From NCBI GenBank assembly GCA_019925795.1, contig CM034313.1, positions 84,909,663 to 84,973,662 on the forward strand: 64,000 bases of DNA, read 5' to 3'. This document shows, piece after piece, positions 1 through 11,674 of this stretch. Source of the stretch: Dendrobium chrysotoxum. Its lineage: Eukaryota > Streptophyta > Magnoliopsida > Asparagales > Orchidaceae. The notes beneath the pieces are model-generated. The model was not told the DNA's origin. It searched no databases and saw nothing but the letters and a program-made list of their open reading frames with translations. A program made the translations under genes and the position numbers. Position 1 is the first letter of the stretch. Every line of letters begins with the position of its first letter.

Positions 1-2703
1 CATCTCCGCAACACATAACTTAGTATTGTGCTTCTCTTTTAATGGCCAACATTCTGCACCATAAAGCATTGCAGGTCTCACCACCATCTTATAGAATTTT
101 CCCTTAAGTTTAAGGGGGACTTTTCTATCACACAACAAGCCCGATGCATTCCTCCACTTCAACCATCCAACTTGAATTCTACTGATAACATCCCCATCTA
201 TTTCACCATCACTCTGAACAATAGATCCAAGATATCTAAAACATGTACTCTTATTAATGACTTGATCGCCCAAAGTCACAATCCCCTCACTAGGTCTATT
301 ACTGCTAAAATTACACTCTATATATTCAGTTTTAGATCTACTCAAGCAAAAACCTTTAGACTCTAAGGTTGATCTCCAGACTTCAAGTTTACCTTCAACT
401 CCCTCTTTAGTCTTGTCAACAAGAAGAATATCATCAGCAAAAAGCATACACCAGGGTACATCCTCTTGTAAATGTCTAGTGAGAACATCCATGACTAACG
501 CGAAAAGATATGGGCTTAAAGCTGATCCTTGATGTAATCCAACCGAAATAGGGAAATACTTGGTCAAACCACCTTGTGTTTGAACACAAGTAGTAGCTCC
601 TTCATACATATCTTTAATGATTTGAATATAAGCATTATTAACTCCTTTCTTTTCAAGAACTCTCCATAGCACTTCTCTTGGAACTTTATCATATGCTTTC
701 TCTAAATCAATAAATATCATATGTAGATCCTCCTTATTCTCCCTATATTTCTCCATCAAACCTCTCAATAAATGTATGGCTTCCATAGTAGACCTACCAG
801 GCATGAATCCAAATTGATTTTGAGAAACATTAGTATCACGCCGCAGCCTACGCTCCATAACTCGCTCCCATAGTTTTAAAGTGTGACACATTAACTTAAT
901 TCCTCTATAATTCACACAATCTTGTGCATCACCTTTATTCTTATAAATAGGAATCAATACACTCATTCTCCATGCATCTGGCATCTTTTTAGTCTTCAAA
1001 ATATTATTAAAAAGTTTAGTTAGCCAAGAAATTCCTTCATCTCCTAAGCATTTCCACATCTCTATTGGGATATCATCAGGTCCAACAGCTTTTCCACACT
1101 TCATTTTCTTTAAAGCCTCTCTAACTTCGGTTTTACTAATACACCGATAAAAACAGAAATCTTTATTTTCATTTAGGATGCTAAGGTCACTAAAGTCAAT
1201 TGTATTCCTACAATCTTCATTAAAAAGTTTATCAAAATATCTCATCCACCTTTGTTGAATATCATCTTCTAAGAAAAGTACTTTTTGATCTTCATCCTTA
1301 ATACACTTCACTTGAATTAAATCCTTACTACTCCTATCTCTTTGTTTGGATAACTTATACATATATCTTTCTCCCTCCTTAGTATCTAATCTATTATATA
1401 AATCATTAAAAGCTAAGATCTTTGCATCACATATTGCTTTCTTAGAATCCTTACATGCCTCTTTATATCTTTCCCAATTATCAGAATTTTTACATCTAAA
1501 CCAATTTTTATAACAAATCTTCTTATTTTTTATCTTTTCTTGCACAATTGGATTCCACCACCAGCTATTTTTACTATTAGGGGCTTTTCCCTTTGATACT
1601 CCAAACACATCTTTAGCAATATTTTTAATATCACTAGCCACTTTTTCCCACATAACATTAGCATCCTCATGCACAAATAAAATCTTAGAATCTAAAATCT
1701 TACTCTCAAAAATATTTTTATTACTATTCTTTAAATGCCCCCATCTAATCCTAGAAAATCGCTTTACTTTATTTTTTATTTTCTGTCCTTTCATCTTAAA
1801 GTCTAAAACTAATAAGCGATGTTGGGTACATAAACTTTCACTCGGAATAACTTTACAATCTTTGTAATCTAAACGATCTACTTTTCTTATAAGAAAATAA
1901 TCAATCTGAGTTTTACTATAACCATTCTTATAAGTGATGAGATGCTCATCTCTTTTCTTAAATAAGGTATTAGCAATTAAAAAATCATAAGCTAAAGAAA
2001 AATCTAGTATGGTCTTACCACCTTCATTTGTCATTTCAAACCCATATCCACCATGAATGCTTTTAAAATCATTTACCTCTCTACCAACATGTCCATTTAA
2101 ATCTCCTCCAATAAAATTTTTTTCTTCGAGAGGTATCTTTTGAATTAATTCTTCTAAATCTTCCCAAAATTTTAATTTTAAACACATATCCAAACCTACT
2201 TGAGGAGCATAAGCACTTATAATATTAATAATCTTAGCATCAACAACAATCTTTAAAGCCATAATTCTATCTCCAATTCTATTAATATTTATAACATTAT
2301 CCTTCAAACTCTTATCTATAATCACGCCTACACCATTTCTAGTACGACTCTTACCTGAATACCAAACTTTAAATCCTAAACTATCAATCTCCTTAGCCTT
2401 CTCTCCAACCCATTTAGTTTCCTGAATGCACAAAATATTTATCTTCCTATGAATCATAATATCTATTAATTCCATTAATCTTCCTGTAAGGGAACCTATA
2501 TTCCAAGTTCCTATCCTAATATTAGTATCATGGACTAGCTTCTTTGCCCACATCCGTCCTTGATGTGGGAACCCTTGCCTATTTAACACTGCACCCAGGC
2601 GCCGATGCAGCGGCCCTTGCACACTTTTCACTGTATTCAGGCCATACAGTGCATCGCTTCCAGGGAACGCCCTAACATTAACACAATTTATTAAAGGATT
2701 CAT
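1..2703 (-). CDS. RTE-clade LINE ORF: apurinic endonuclease + reverse transcriptase, 3' part beyond window
   Basis: Read on the minus strand from the ATG at 2703, the frame has no stop through position 1 (901 codons) and leaves the window. An in-frame stop lies upstream at 2725-2727. Residues from about 62 form an APE-type endonuclease: TWNIGS at 66-71, QETKW with catalytic Glu95, then GGDLNGH, and a late QHR in place of the usual SDH. The RT follows from about residue 555, with PGRST, IDLEKAYDKVP, QGSALSPYLF and the catalytic FADD at 755-758. Endonuclease joined to RT in one frame, without a separate gag-like ORF, is the RTE layout in plants. The protein would nick target DNA and prime reverse transcription on it. 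No frameshift or stop was found by eye, so the copy may be young. The C-terminus and 3' end are not visible. Confidence 0.88.
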   Translation of the reverse strand, partial: MNPLINCVNVRAFPGSDALYGLNTVKSVQGPLHRRLGAVLNRQGFPHQGRMWAKKLVHDTNIRIGTWNIGSLTGRLMELIDIMIHRKINILCIQETKWVGEKAKEIDSLGFKVWYSGKSRTRNGVGVIIDKSLKDNVININRIGDRIMALKIVVDAKIINIISAYAPQVGLDMCLKLKFWEDLEELIQKIPLEEKNFIGGDLNGHVGREVNDFKSIHGGYGFEMTNEGGKTILDFSLAYDFLIANTLFKKRDEHLITYKNGYSKTQIDYFLIRKVDRLDYKDCKVIPSESLCTQHRLLVLDFKMKGQKIKNKVKRFSRIRWGHLKNSNKNIFESKILDSKILFVHEDANVMWEKVASDIKNIAKDVFGVSKGKAPNSKNSWWWNPIVQEKIKNKKICYKNWFRCKNSDNWERYKEACKDSKKAICDAKILAFNDLYNRLDTKEGERYMYKLSKQRDRSSKDLIQVKCIKDEDQKVLFLEDDIQQRWMRYFDKLFNEDCRNTIDFSDLSILNENKDFCFYRCISKTEVREALKKMKCGKAVGPDDIPIEMWKCLGDEGISWLTKLFNNILKTKKMPDAWRMSVLIPIYKNKGDAQDCVNYRGIKLMCHTLKLWERVMERRLRRDTNVSQNQFGFMPGRSTMEAIHLLRGLMEKYRENKEDLHMIFIDLEKAYDKVPREVLWRVLEKKGVNNAYIQIIKDMYEGATTCVQTQGGLTKYFPISVGLHQGSALSPYLFALVMDVLTRHLQEDVPWCMLFADDILLVDKTKEGVEGKLEVWRSTLESKGFCLSRSKTEYIECNFSSNRPSEGIVTLGDQVINKSTCFRYLGSIVQSDGEIDGDVISRIQVGWLKWRNASGLLCDRKVPLKLKGKFYKMVVRPAMLYGAECWPLKEKHNTKLCVAEM

Positions 2704-2780
2704 GTCATGGTTATTCGACAAGTTTTACGCTGGCTGTCGACTACCTAACGCAACCCTCCACTTTTCTCATCCAGGCACAA
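1..2780 (-). mobile_element. RTE-type LINE, 5' end inside window, 3' end off the left edge
   Basis: The element comprises the minus-strand ORF plus a short 5' leader. The leader, to the right of the ATG at 2703, contains the segment GACAGCCAGCGTAAAAC, which resembles leaders I recall from plant RTE elements, though this was not checked. The 5' end is placed near 2780, where this leader gives way to A+T-rich DNA; the exact base is uncertain. A separate 3'-end relic of the same kind of LINE lies at 37591-37860. Confidence 0.75.
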
Positions 2781-3780
2781 AATAAACAAAATATAAATAA
2801 GAATTCAAGAATATATAGATAAAAGAGATTATCCATTAAAAGAAAAAATGATTACATAATCTCTCACAATAAAAGAATCTTTTTTATTTGTTATACATGT
2901 ATCGCTCTGATTGATCTTTCTCACCATTATCATTTACACAATAACTATAAGTAGCTATATCAAGTACTCAAGGACTTTCAAAATCTTTAATTCGTCTTCT
3001 ATATACTAAAAAGAATCTCTAGCATGCTTATCGAAGAACTTGAAATCAATTACAATCTTTTTGGAATCAATAAAAATATTAGGCTTCAATTTTAATTCTT
3101 ATAATAATTTAGTGTTCTTTGCAATTTGAGATTTTACAATCATTATTCTCTCTTCAACAAGTTGAAGCCTAGCTGGACGATCCTTAGTACTAACTTTATT
3201 CAACTTCAAATTCTTCATAGTTTACTTCAAAGATATTTCGATCTTATCTTTTGCCCTTATTTAAATAAAAATAGAAAATCCTTATCTGTATCCAATTTCA
3301 ATTATCTTTCATTGATGATCAATATGTCCTTTATTTTCATGTTAACAATCTTGTATTAGCATTCTTGGCAATATTATTGCATTCTTGGTGATTTTGATGC
3401 AACATCTTTTATTGTATTCTAGGAGATTTTGGATCTTCTCCCTAGAGCATTGGTAGTTGTGCATAATAGCTTTAAGGAAACCAACCAAGTATAAGCTAGA
3501 ATGCATAGCTCCATGAAGTTGATTCTTAAATCGAGAGATTATTTCACCTTTAATTTTTGTAATAAAAATGTCCTAATTAGCATGGAGGGAATAAATACTT
3601 TATAAGGTCATTAAAACATCATTTACTTCTTCACTAAAGTTTAGTTTAGGATAGCTTTTGACCACTACTTTTCTAACATCCTAGGATCTAAGAGAATGAT
3701 TGATTTAGTTAAGCTTATAATTAACTAACTCAACCATTCGACAACCAGAGTTACTAACATTTCAAACTATAAAAATAGTA
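2781..3780. other. A+T-rich intergenic stretch, no gene seen
   Basis: This is low-complexity A+T-rich sequence with no coding similarity, TATA-leader structure or clear repeat that I recognise. The short frame at 3126-3359 has no domain signature and biased composition and is not called. Confidence 0.5.
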
Positions 3781-5539
3781 TCAATAAATTTATTTTTCTC
3801 CAAGACATAAATACAAAAATCTAGATCCCAGAAGTCTATACAACAAACATTTAAATACCGGATTAAAAAAATAAAACTCCACCTCTAGGACTTAGAAACC
3901 TCCTTCTACTCGATCTACTCAGCATAGCCTTTACCTATTCCTGAAGCATCAAAAGAAAGGAATGTGCATAACTAGCTCAGTATAATTCTCATCTTAACCC
4001 ATTTCAGCTATTGATATTAAAGCTGAAGGTGAAATATAATAAAAATGTAATAAGTAAATATGAAGGAAATTGGGAAACAGTATATCAATAATGTACTTCT
4101 AGAAGATACTCAACATTTTTGCTTACTTACAAACCATTGTACAGAGATTTTGAGATGCTTCAAAGAACACGTGACCTTAGAAGTTCACTTGCACTTAATT
4201 TCAGATTACATCAAAACCTATAAAGGGTTTTAGGCTTTCCAACATTCATTTTAGATTATCATTTATACTTAATCCATTAATAGAAATGCAATGCAATGAT
4301 TATCATGCGCATGTCCTAACACCTACTTATAACTCCACTTCCACTTATGTCAATATTTTTTCCTCCCATACTTGTATACAATAAATGGGGCCAAAATCCC
4401 TCCCATATATGCACCCAGTAGATGGATCCAGAAGAGTACGTACAATGTTACATAACCTTCCATACATACTTTTAGCAAGTGGGGCCAGAATTTCTCCCAC
4501 ATCTGCCTGCAGTAAATGGGGCCAAAACAAAACTTCTTGGGCCCTTGTTACGTTATAGAGATTGCACTTTTTTACATATTAGAACACCTCCCAATGTCAT
4601 GTTGCATAGTGAAGATGTAACATAATAATGATAAAAATAGAAACATGATGCAATACTCAAATAATGCATGAATTTCCTACAAAAAGCCACATTGCATGTG
4701 CACCAATGTACTCATTAAACCTTTCCCGTTTTCCTTCAAATCTCGGAGAGACATTCATATGAACATTTTAAGACTTTTATATAACTATTAAAATTTAAAA
4801 AAAAACCTCAATCAGGACACATACTTAGAAATTTGTAAAGGAAAAACTAACCTGTGAAAATTCAATCTCATAGTTAAAATATTCAAAACAGAACATACGA
4901 CAACATATAAAAGTTGTAAAAATTTTATAAAATTCGAAAAACACATTTTAATCTATAACTCATTATAAAATAACAGGAATTAAAACCAAAAACAGGAATT
5001 CAGAGGCCTACCTTAAGCTCTACAATTTTCCTAACTAGACCACCGATCAATTCCTAAGCTTTGGCCTCCAAATCCCTCCATCTCTTTCATGTTCTCTCTC
5101 TCCTTTCTCCTCTTCTCTTCTCCGACAAGGTGGCTGAGGGAATGGGAATGACAAATGGTTTTAGATATATTAATATAATATTTTCATTATTTTGACCTAG
5201 CACTATAGTGCTCACTTTCTCAGTGCCACATTGCCTACCCGGAATCTTTCAAATGTTCTCAGAATATTCTCACTTGAGACCCAGTGCCGCGACGGTGCAC
5301 AACATCTAATATTTTTATAAAATCCAGTAAGCTCAATGCCACAGCGTTGAAACTCGGGCATCGTGGCACCTGAAGAAATTTTTTTTAAACTTTGGATTTT
5401 ACTTTCCAAACCCAAAACTTGGTTCATGCAAGCCCCAAAATATATCCTAAAACTTTTAATTACACATTAAATTAAATTCATGCTCACACTTAGCTTAATT
5501 AATCATAACTATTTGAATTTTCGGATGATGGGTATCACA
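3781..5539 (-). mobile_element. Probable old Ty3-gypsy (Tekay/Del-like) LTR
   Basis: In minus-strand sense the stretch begins TGTGATACCC at 5539 and continues CATCATCCGAAAATTC, resembling the TGTAACACCC...CCGAAAAT start common in plant chromovirus LTRs. A TATA-like A+T run near 5160-5190 is followed in sense by a gene-like leader rich in GAGAGA. An imperfect repeat around GGCCCCA and CTCCCACAT lies at 4360-4520. No internal domain, partner LTR or target-site duplication was found, and the left boundary is a guess. It could be another repeat type. Confidence 0.35.
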
Positions 5540-6583
5540 ACTTTTTCATTTCTTTCAAGAAAATTATCCCAAATGAAGCCTAAATGAGAGTTGCAAACCA
5601 ATATAGAAATACTTCAAATAGCGAAACTTACAATATCTATTAAGTTTTGTTTGTTATATCATTCGTTACAGGGAACCAAAGGGAGTATTCATCCAGGGCG
5701 TTATACTAAATTTTCAATATCTCTAAATTCATCATGTTAATCACACTTAAGGGGAAATGATTGAAGTGAATTTAGTAGTTAATGAAGATAGTACACCTAA
5801 AATAGTGGCTCCTTTAATCAATTAACTTTACAAGAAGACAACGAGGAAAACTACAAATATCACAACAATAAGCAAAATCGAGTAGAACTTAACAAAATTT
5901 TAAAGTTTGGGAGACTCAAAAGGAAGTCAATGAAATATTTGATTTCATAAAGAATGTTATAGCAAAAAACCAATAATAAACATATGTTGATATAATTTCA
6001 AATTGTTAAGAGCTTTATTAATTTGCCACCATATCATCATCATTTCATAAATCTCAAAGAATTATAAACATATCACAGTAAGATCTTGTCCAAGAAAAAG
6101 TAAGCTTTTAGGAACATTTATAAATACTTAATAGTATTGCACAAAATCATCTCAACAACCATCATAAAGACTATATAAAGGATCAATGCTCAATTTCAAA
6201 TTAAAAAATAAACACAATCCAACAGTCCAGCGTATGCCAAAGTGAAACTTAAAAGTTAAAATCTAAATAAAACTTACTACAATAAATAATAATAATAATA
6301 AATTCCTCAGTAAACATAATTTTCTTTAAAAAAAAAAGAAGATTCAAATTTAAATTTGGCTGTGAGCTTTATAACCATCAAGATTTTATATTGTTGTGGA
6401 TTGAGAAATTTGCGGCGATAGAGTGAAAGGGTTCTACATCTTAGTGATGTATGAAAATTCAGCACGCGAGTAGATAATTGAAATGATAAAACAACACCAA
6501 AAATTTTTTTGTGAAAAATCTTGAAAAGTGAAAAAACCACGGGGTCATGCCCCGTTGAAATGATTCCACTAGCGTTCGGGAAG
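5540..6583. other. Unassigned repeat-like DNA
   Basis: No coding similarity was seen. A second sense-strand GTATAACGCCC motif (at about 5695-5706 on the minus strand) hints at another LTR-like start. The rest is A+T-rich and unrecognised. Confidence 0.35.
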
Positions 6584-6815
6584 AGATTCAGCTGCAGCCA
6601 ACGAACAAACATAGCTCTGGTGACAGTCAGTGATCTAAAAGAGATTCTGCGGCAGCCAACGAATAGACGGAACTCCGGTGATGGTCGGTGATCTAAAAGA
6701 GATTCAGCGGTGGCCAACAAACTGGCGAAAGTTCAGCGATGGTCAGTGGTCGGGTAAAGATTCGGCACTGTCCAACGAACGGGCGAAAGTTCGGCAATGG
6801 TTGGTGGTCAGGAAG
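6584..6815. repeat. 58-bp tandem repeat, four copies
   Basis: Units begin at 6584, 6642, 6700 and 6758, each opening AGATTC and carrying a CCAACGAA-like core, with exactly 58-bp spacing. Copies differ at many positions, so the array is old. A fifth, badly diverged copy may follow at 6816. The short overlapping frames here on both strands are by-products of the repeat. Confidence 0.85.
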
Positions 6816-6910
6816 AGACCCGTTGGAAGCAGTGCTAACTGGAGAATGAAAGTGAGCTCCATAGCTTTCTCTTCTCATTCTCCTCCTCCCTCACGTGAAG
6901 AATGAGGGTC

Positions 6911-6918
6911 TATTTATA
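6911..6918 (-). promoter_or_regulatory. TATA box (TATAAATA) on the minus strand
   Basis: TATAAATA read on the minus strand lies just upstream of a CACGTG-containing leader (about 6893) and of the 58-bp repeat array. The arrangement resembles an LTR promoter with a repeated leader. No downstream gene was recognised. Confidence 0.4.
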
Positions 6919-8410
6919 ATTTCTTAGGAATGACATGCCTAGTAAATATATAGGAGATGTAGGACAAATATGGAGTATTCCATCGAATGGCTGAAATTAA
7001 TCCCCTCAATTATGGAGTGTTCTTCGACCATTTATCTGACATAATGATGTTGGAATTAGACAATCATGGTCTCGTTGTATTCGTCTCGTCAAGCCGCTCG
7101 ATTCAACTATAAACATATTATATTCAGATATAATTGGATCATCCAATTGATGCTCAGAAGCTTTTAAGTATGTTTTAGTCATTTGATTTGAGCTCATTTG
7201 CGCTTGAATTAGACTGAATTTAGTGTTATTGGATTCGTCTCCCTGAGATATTCAACTTGGCTATAAGTTTGTTGAAATCAAAGTTTGGATAATCTCAAAA
7301 TTAAATTTTGGATGATTCTGACTTATATTTGTATTGAAATTCGTGTCCGATCAAGATGATTTTTTTTGACATAACATATAAAATATAAATTTAATTAATT
7401 AAAATATATCAAACTCAAAATAACTATGAGATTACCTAATTAAATTTACATCAACTTACCTTTCTCTCTTCTCGCAGTTCAAACCAACGTCATAAAACAA
7501 ACGGTAAAAGATCTCTTGGCCGACCGCACGTAGTCCTAAAAAGGAAAAGATCAAACGGCTCAAAGGACACCGCCGATCGATGACGTCGACTTTCGTCATC
7601 CCAATTCCGAATCCGTGGTGAGTTATACGACAGCCAGCAGGCCAGAAATGAATATCGGCAAAGTACTGGCAGTCTCGTAATTATAAGCAAATCAAGTTCC
7701 TTTTGCAGACCACTTCCTTCCATTTGGGGAAGAAAGCAGCGAAACTCTTGTTTGCCGTCAGACCCTTATCCATACGACAGCCTGGTCGTCTAAAATTGTC
7801 ACCACGAGATAGTAAATAAATAAATAAATGATCGGATGACATCTTATTTAATTTACGAAAAAAATTATATTAAATAATTAGCTTTAGTATAGTGATGCTA
7901 AGAAAGTAATACGAATGATTTTTTCTTTCAATTAGTCGGTATATATCTCATAATATTTAATTATTATATATATTTTAAGTTTATCTTCAAGTCAAATTTA
8001 TGATATTAAATAAAATAAAAATAATACAATTTGGCTATATATAACTCACAATGGGCACAATTGATGAAATATACATATTATTTATTTTCTTGAAAAAATA
8101 TGTTTGAAAGTTTATTTCAGATCAATTTATTTCTTTTTTCTACGTGCGAAGTGCTTATTGAAAATTTTCTTAGAATAATTTTTATTCAAATAAGTTTGAA
8201 TTCAATTTTTTTTCCAGCTGGATTCAAACATAATTCTAGCTTTCCTCACATGTGTTAGCCCCACGATGCCCTCCTTAGTGAACACATCTCACACCGCTAG
8301 TCTCGAGATCTCATTCACAGTGAGCCGCCACCTCACATGCATGCCACTAATCCCCTCAATTAGCCCACCCATCATGAAAAAATTTCTCTTTACACGCCAT
8401 CGATCAGTGA
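6919..8410. other. Intergenic region, no gene seen
   Basis: Mostly A+T-rich. A higher-complexity stretch at about 7480-7800 contains TGACGTCGAC, but its frames carry no domain I can name. No exon structure is convincing. Confidence 0.45.
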
Positions 8411-8715
8411 TATAGAGAAAGATAATTTGAAGGAAAAAAAATATTCTTCTTGATTTTGTATTACAAGTTTTATACAATATTTATAGATATAAAATAGTAA
8501 AAAAAAAAAAAGAAAAATGAATTAACTCTCTTAATGAATGTTAATTTAATACATATACTAAATGAAAGAAAATAAAAAAAAAAGTGAAAAATTAACATTT
8601 GTAATTAATTTCAATTTAATACCTAGTCTAAATGAAAGAAAATCAAAAGAAACGTGAATTAACACTCGTAATGATTGTTAATGTAAAACATAAACCAAAA
8701 GAAAAGTATTATTAT
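8411..8715 (-). repeat. Copia LTR (3' LTR of the minus-strand element)
   Basis: Shares the TATAGAGAAAG edge, the GATTTTGTATTA block and about three approximately 70-bp tandem units (around AATTAACA...AATGAATGTTAATTT and CTAAATGAAAGAAAA) with 15846-16150; the plus-oriented LTR at 14345-14556 is the same family. The right boundary is approximate. Confidence 0.65.
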
Positions 8716-8860
8716 AATAGACTGTTGGTATGGTGTGTAAAGAGACATCGAGCTCAACAAATAAAGATTTTAACCAAGTGATTTCAATAGTGATTGAGGA
8801 AATTGCATGGTATTTTGCTTCGGTAGATAAGTGAATGACAATATGTTGTTTTTTGGAGCA

Positions 8861-9229
8861 CTAAAAGATGTCATTGTGACCAAGAAAAATCAATGTGAGC
8901 ACTCGTGAAAGTTCAGTCCACAACTTTGCCAACCCAATTAGCATTTGAGAATCTATGAAGGGAGAGTGGAGAATTGCGATGAAGAAAGAGACCGTGATAA
9001 CTAGTGGCTTGAAGGTAGCCAAGAATTTGCTTGGCTGCACTCCAATGAACAGTGGTTGAACGATGCATGCATTACGAGATTTTGTTAACAACAAATGCAA
9101 TATTTGGTCAAGTGAGAGATAGAGATATTGAAGACCACCAACCATTGAGTGATACTCGGTGGCATCAGTGAGAGAGATGCCATGTGGGCATGTTGGCCGG
9201 ATACACAGGCATAGTAACATCATTTGCAT
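8861..9229 (-). pseudogene. Copia RNase H region, degraded
   Basis: In minus sense the translation contains DATEYHSMVGGLQYL, matching the conserved segment that links RT to RNase H in copia polyproteins. Downstream similarity fades through frameshifts and stops. It belongs to the same broken pol as the RT at 9311-10027. Confidence 0.7.
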
Positions 9230-9310
9230 TTTTTCATATTGGTTTGTTCTACAAGATCTTGAATATATTTGTGTTGGGAAAGAAAATGACCTTTAGTGGA
9301 GGGTATGACT

Positions 9311-10027
9311 TCAACACCTAAAAAAATATGAGAGATCTCCAAGATATTGGATGGGGAATTTTGTAGAAAGTTGGTTGGTTACATATTTAAGAAGAGAATC
9401 ATTACTACATGTGAGAATGTTGTCATCCACATATACCATGAGACATAGTGTTAGGCATGCCTCTGAGTAAATGAACAACGATGTGTCTGGCTTTGAATTA
9501 ACAAAGATAATAGATATGAGAAAGGAGCGAAGTTGTTGGTACCATGCACGAGGTGCTTGTTTGAGACCATATATAACTTGTTGTAGGTGGCACATATAAG
9601 TGGGGTTGTTGGGATTATGAAAGCCTGGTGGTTAGTACATATAGACATTTTAAATGAGATGACCATGAAGGAGGGCATTGTTGATGTCAAGCTGTTTGAT
9701 TACCTATCCTTTGGAGAGAGCTAAGCTGAGGATGAGCTGAATTGCTACAGGTTTAACTAAAGGCCTGAATGTTTCATGATAGTCAATACCAATGCATTGG
9801 TGGAACCCTTTCGCTACAAGATAAGCTTTTATAGCGATTGATAGAACCATTGGGATTGTGTTTGAAGTGAAACACCCACTTGCAACTAATAAGATTTTGA
9901 GGTGTGGGAGGGACAAGGTTCCAAGTCGAAGGAGCATGTTGAATTCTTCAGACATGGCAGCACACCATTTAGGATGCTTTACGGCTTGAGCGTAGATGTT
10001 AGTTCCTGGGTTGAGGAGGATGTACAA
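9311..10027 (-). pseudogene. Copia reverse transcriptase, frameshifted
   Basis: Minus-strand frames contain YKARLVAKG-like and GIDYHETFRPLVK segments (9704-10027), then VIYGLKQAPRAWY and the catalytic YVDD (9311-9595). These are diagnostic Ty1-copia RT blocks in the right order, with the aspartates of YVDD kept. At least one frame break separates the two halves. It would have copied element RNA into cDNA; this copy cannot make a full enzyme. Confidence 0.85.
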
Positions 10028-11192
10028 TATGTTGTGAGGCTAAGTTTAGTGAGGGTTTTTTTATGATACTTTTGACTCGAGTTTGCATGTGATCTTTATT
10101 GCGGGAGGAGAGGGTATAGTGAGGTGCAAGTAGTGATATGTTTGGAGGAGTTGGGGGAATGTTATCAATCAAATTTATTTTTATTTGAAATTGACAAGTT
10201 GGTCGAATGGTTTTTGGTGAGGGCTGCATAAAGTATTTAGCTGTTGAAATTAATGAGAGGGAGGGAGATGTAGAAGAATTTATGTTCACTATAATTAGGG
10301 ATGGTTAGGCTTGATGTGAGGGGGAAGAGGAGGAAGGAATATTATTTTCTTTATTTGCTGCAGTGGAGTCATTGCATAGGTCTTGAAGATTAGATTTATG
10401 TGTAAGCGTATTCATAGGATTGGTGGGGCGCCGTGGCCACAACTGCTAGATTTTGAGTTACTATATGGATGTCATTATTAGTTTGAAAATATTTAATTTT
10501 TGATGAAGTTAAGATCAAATTTCTGGTGATTAATGAGGAGTTATTGAAAAGATTGGGTTCAAAGGATATTATGGCAGAAGAGAATTGCATGGGATGAATT
10601 TGTGGGAGCCAACATGTGTTTAATTTGATGGCCTTTATTTGGATGGAATTTTTGAGTTTTGAAATGGGTAGGAGCTTTGGTAGGGAAGAAAATTTAGAGT
10701 GATTAGCAGCATTAGGTAGTGATGGACATTTTGGGTGTGGTGAAGGCAAAAATGTAGGTGTTTGGAGGATTCCTTGGTGAAAATGTTATGAGGAAAATGG
10801 TGTGGATGATTAGTTTTTGGACAAAATATTTGATTGATTGGTCCAAAAAAATTCAGTAGAGAGAGGAATAAGAGAATTTTTTTCAGAGAAAGAGAATATT
10901 ATTTCAAAAAAATTTACATTACGAGATGTGACTAATTTGTTAGTGGTGAAGTCATATAATAGGTAAGCACTTTGAGTGGGTGAGTAGTCTAAAAATACAC
11001 AAGGGTAGGAGTGGGGATCAAGATTGTAGTTCCCATTGGGTCGAAGTAATGGGTAACACAAGCACCCAAGTACTTTTAGCTTAGAGTAATTAGGGTATTG
11101 ACCAAATAATCTTTTGAATGGATATTACATGAAAAATATAGTTGTGGAGATATGATTAATAAGATACAAGTGGCAAAAAAGTCAAGATAATA
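10028..11192 (-). pseudogene. Copia integrase C-terminal region and linker
   Basis: At 10810-11061 the minus-strand translation has PHSYPCVFLDYSPTQSAYL and NKLVTSRNVNFFE, the familiar stretch between the integrase core and RT in copia polyproteins. 10028-10800 is the low-complexity Ser/Pro-rich linker. The solo LTR inserts at 11193; its target duplication is TAATA. Confidence 0.7.
11188..11192. repeat. Target-site duplication, left copy (TAATA)
   Basis: TAATA precedes the LTR start TGTGG at 11193 and recurs at 13215-13219 after the LTR end. Removing the LTR plus one copy rejoins the copia integrase reading. Confidence 0.6.
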
Positions 11193-11496
11193 TGTGGTGT
11201 TGAAAGTTTGAAAAAGAAGTTTTGAAAAGTTTAATCTTCTCTAGGAAAAGTCAATCTCTAGAATTTTAGTCCCAAAATGGAATACATTGTTATGAACGAT
11301 ATATCACCTCAGGAGGCGAAAATATCATTCCCTGACGGGTTCAGATGACGAAACTAAAAGTTTCATCTGGGCTGTAATAGTCAAACTTTGGGAAGAACAC
11401 ATCTAACCCCGAAGGGTCGAAATGATGTTTTACTTGTATTTAACTATTACAATTTGGATGAGAGGTCATTAATTTCATGTTCAGAGTCCTGATAAG

Positions 11497-11533
11497 AAAT
11501 GATATATCTTCCCAAGGGAAGAAAATATCATTT
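11497..11533. other. Two-tier hairpin in the solo LTR
   Basis: Outer stem AAATGATAT/ATATCATTT (nine pairs) encloses an inner stem CTTCCC-AA-GGGAAG (six pairs). A related weaker block lies about 200 bp upstream at 11299-11329. Confidence 0.6.
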
Positions 11534-11652
11534 ACTAATCGATCGTTTGAATATGATGATAATGATCGTCGTTAAAATTTTGACTTTCCCGAAGGAGATT
11601 AATTGAATTTTTAAAAATTAATTTTGAAAGGTAGATGTGAGTTCTAAATCTC

Positions 11653-11674
11653 CTACGAGCATAATCCCTCGTAG
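11653..11674 (-). other. Conserved LTR hairpin, solo-LTR copy
   Basis: Stem CTACGAG/CTCGTAG, seven pairs, 8-nt loop, followed by TTAATTAC. Homologous to hairpins at 25996-26017, 28704-28725, 38707-38728 and 59226-59247. Confidence 0.7.

Noticed and set aside
7490..7723. Frame of 77 codons in a less A+T-rich stretch
   Set aside because: No recognisable domain or splice pattern; not enough to call a gene.
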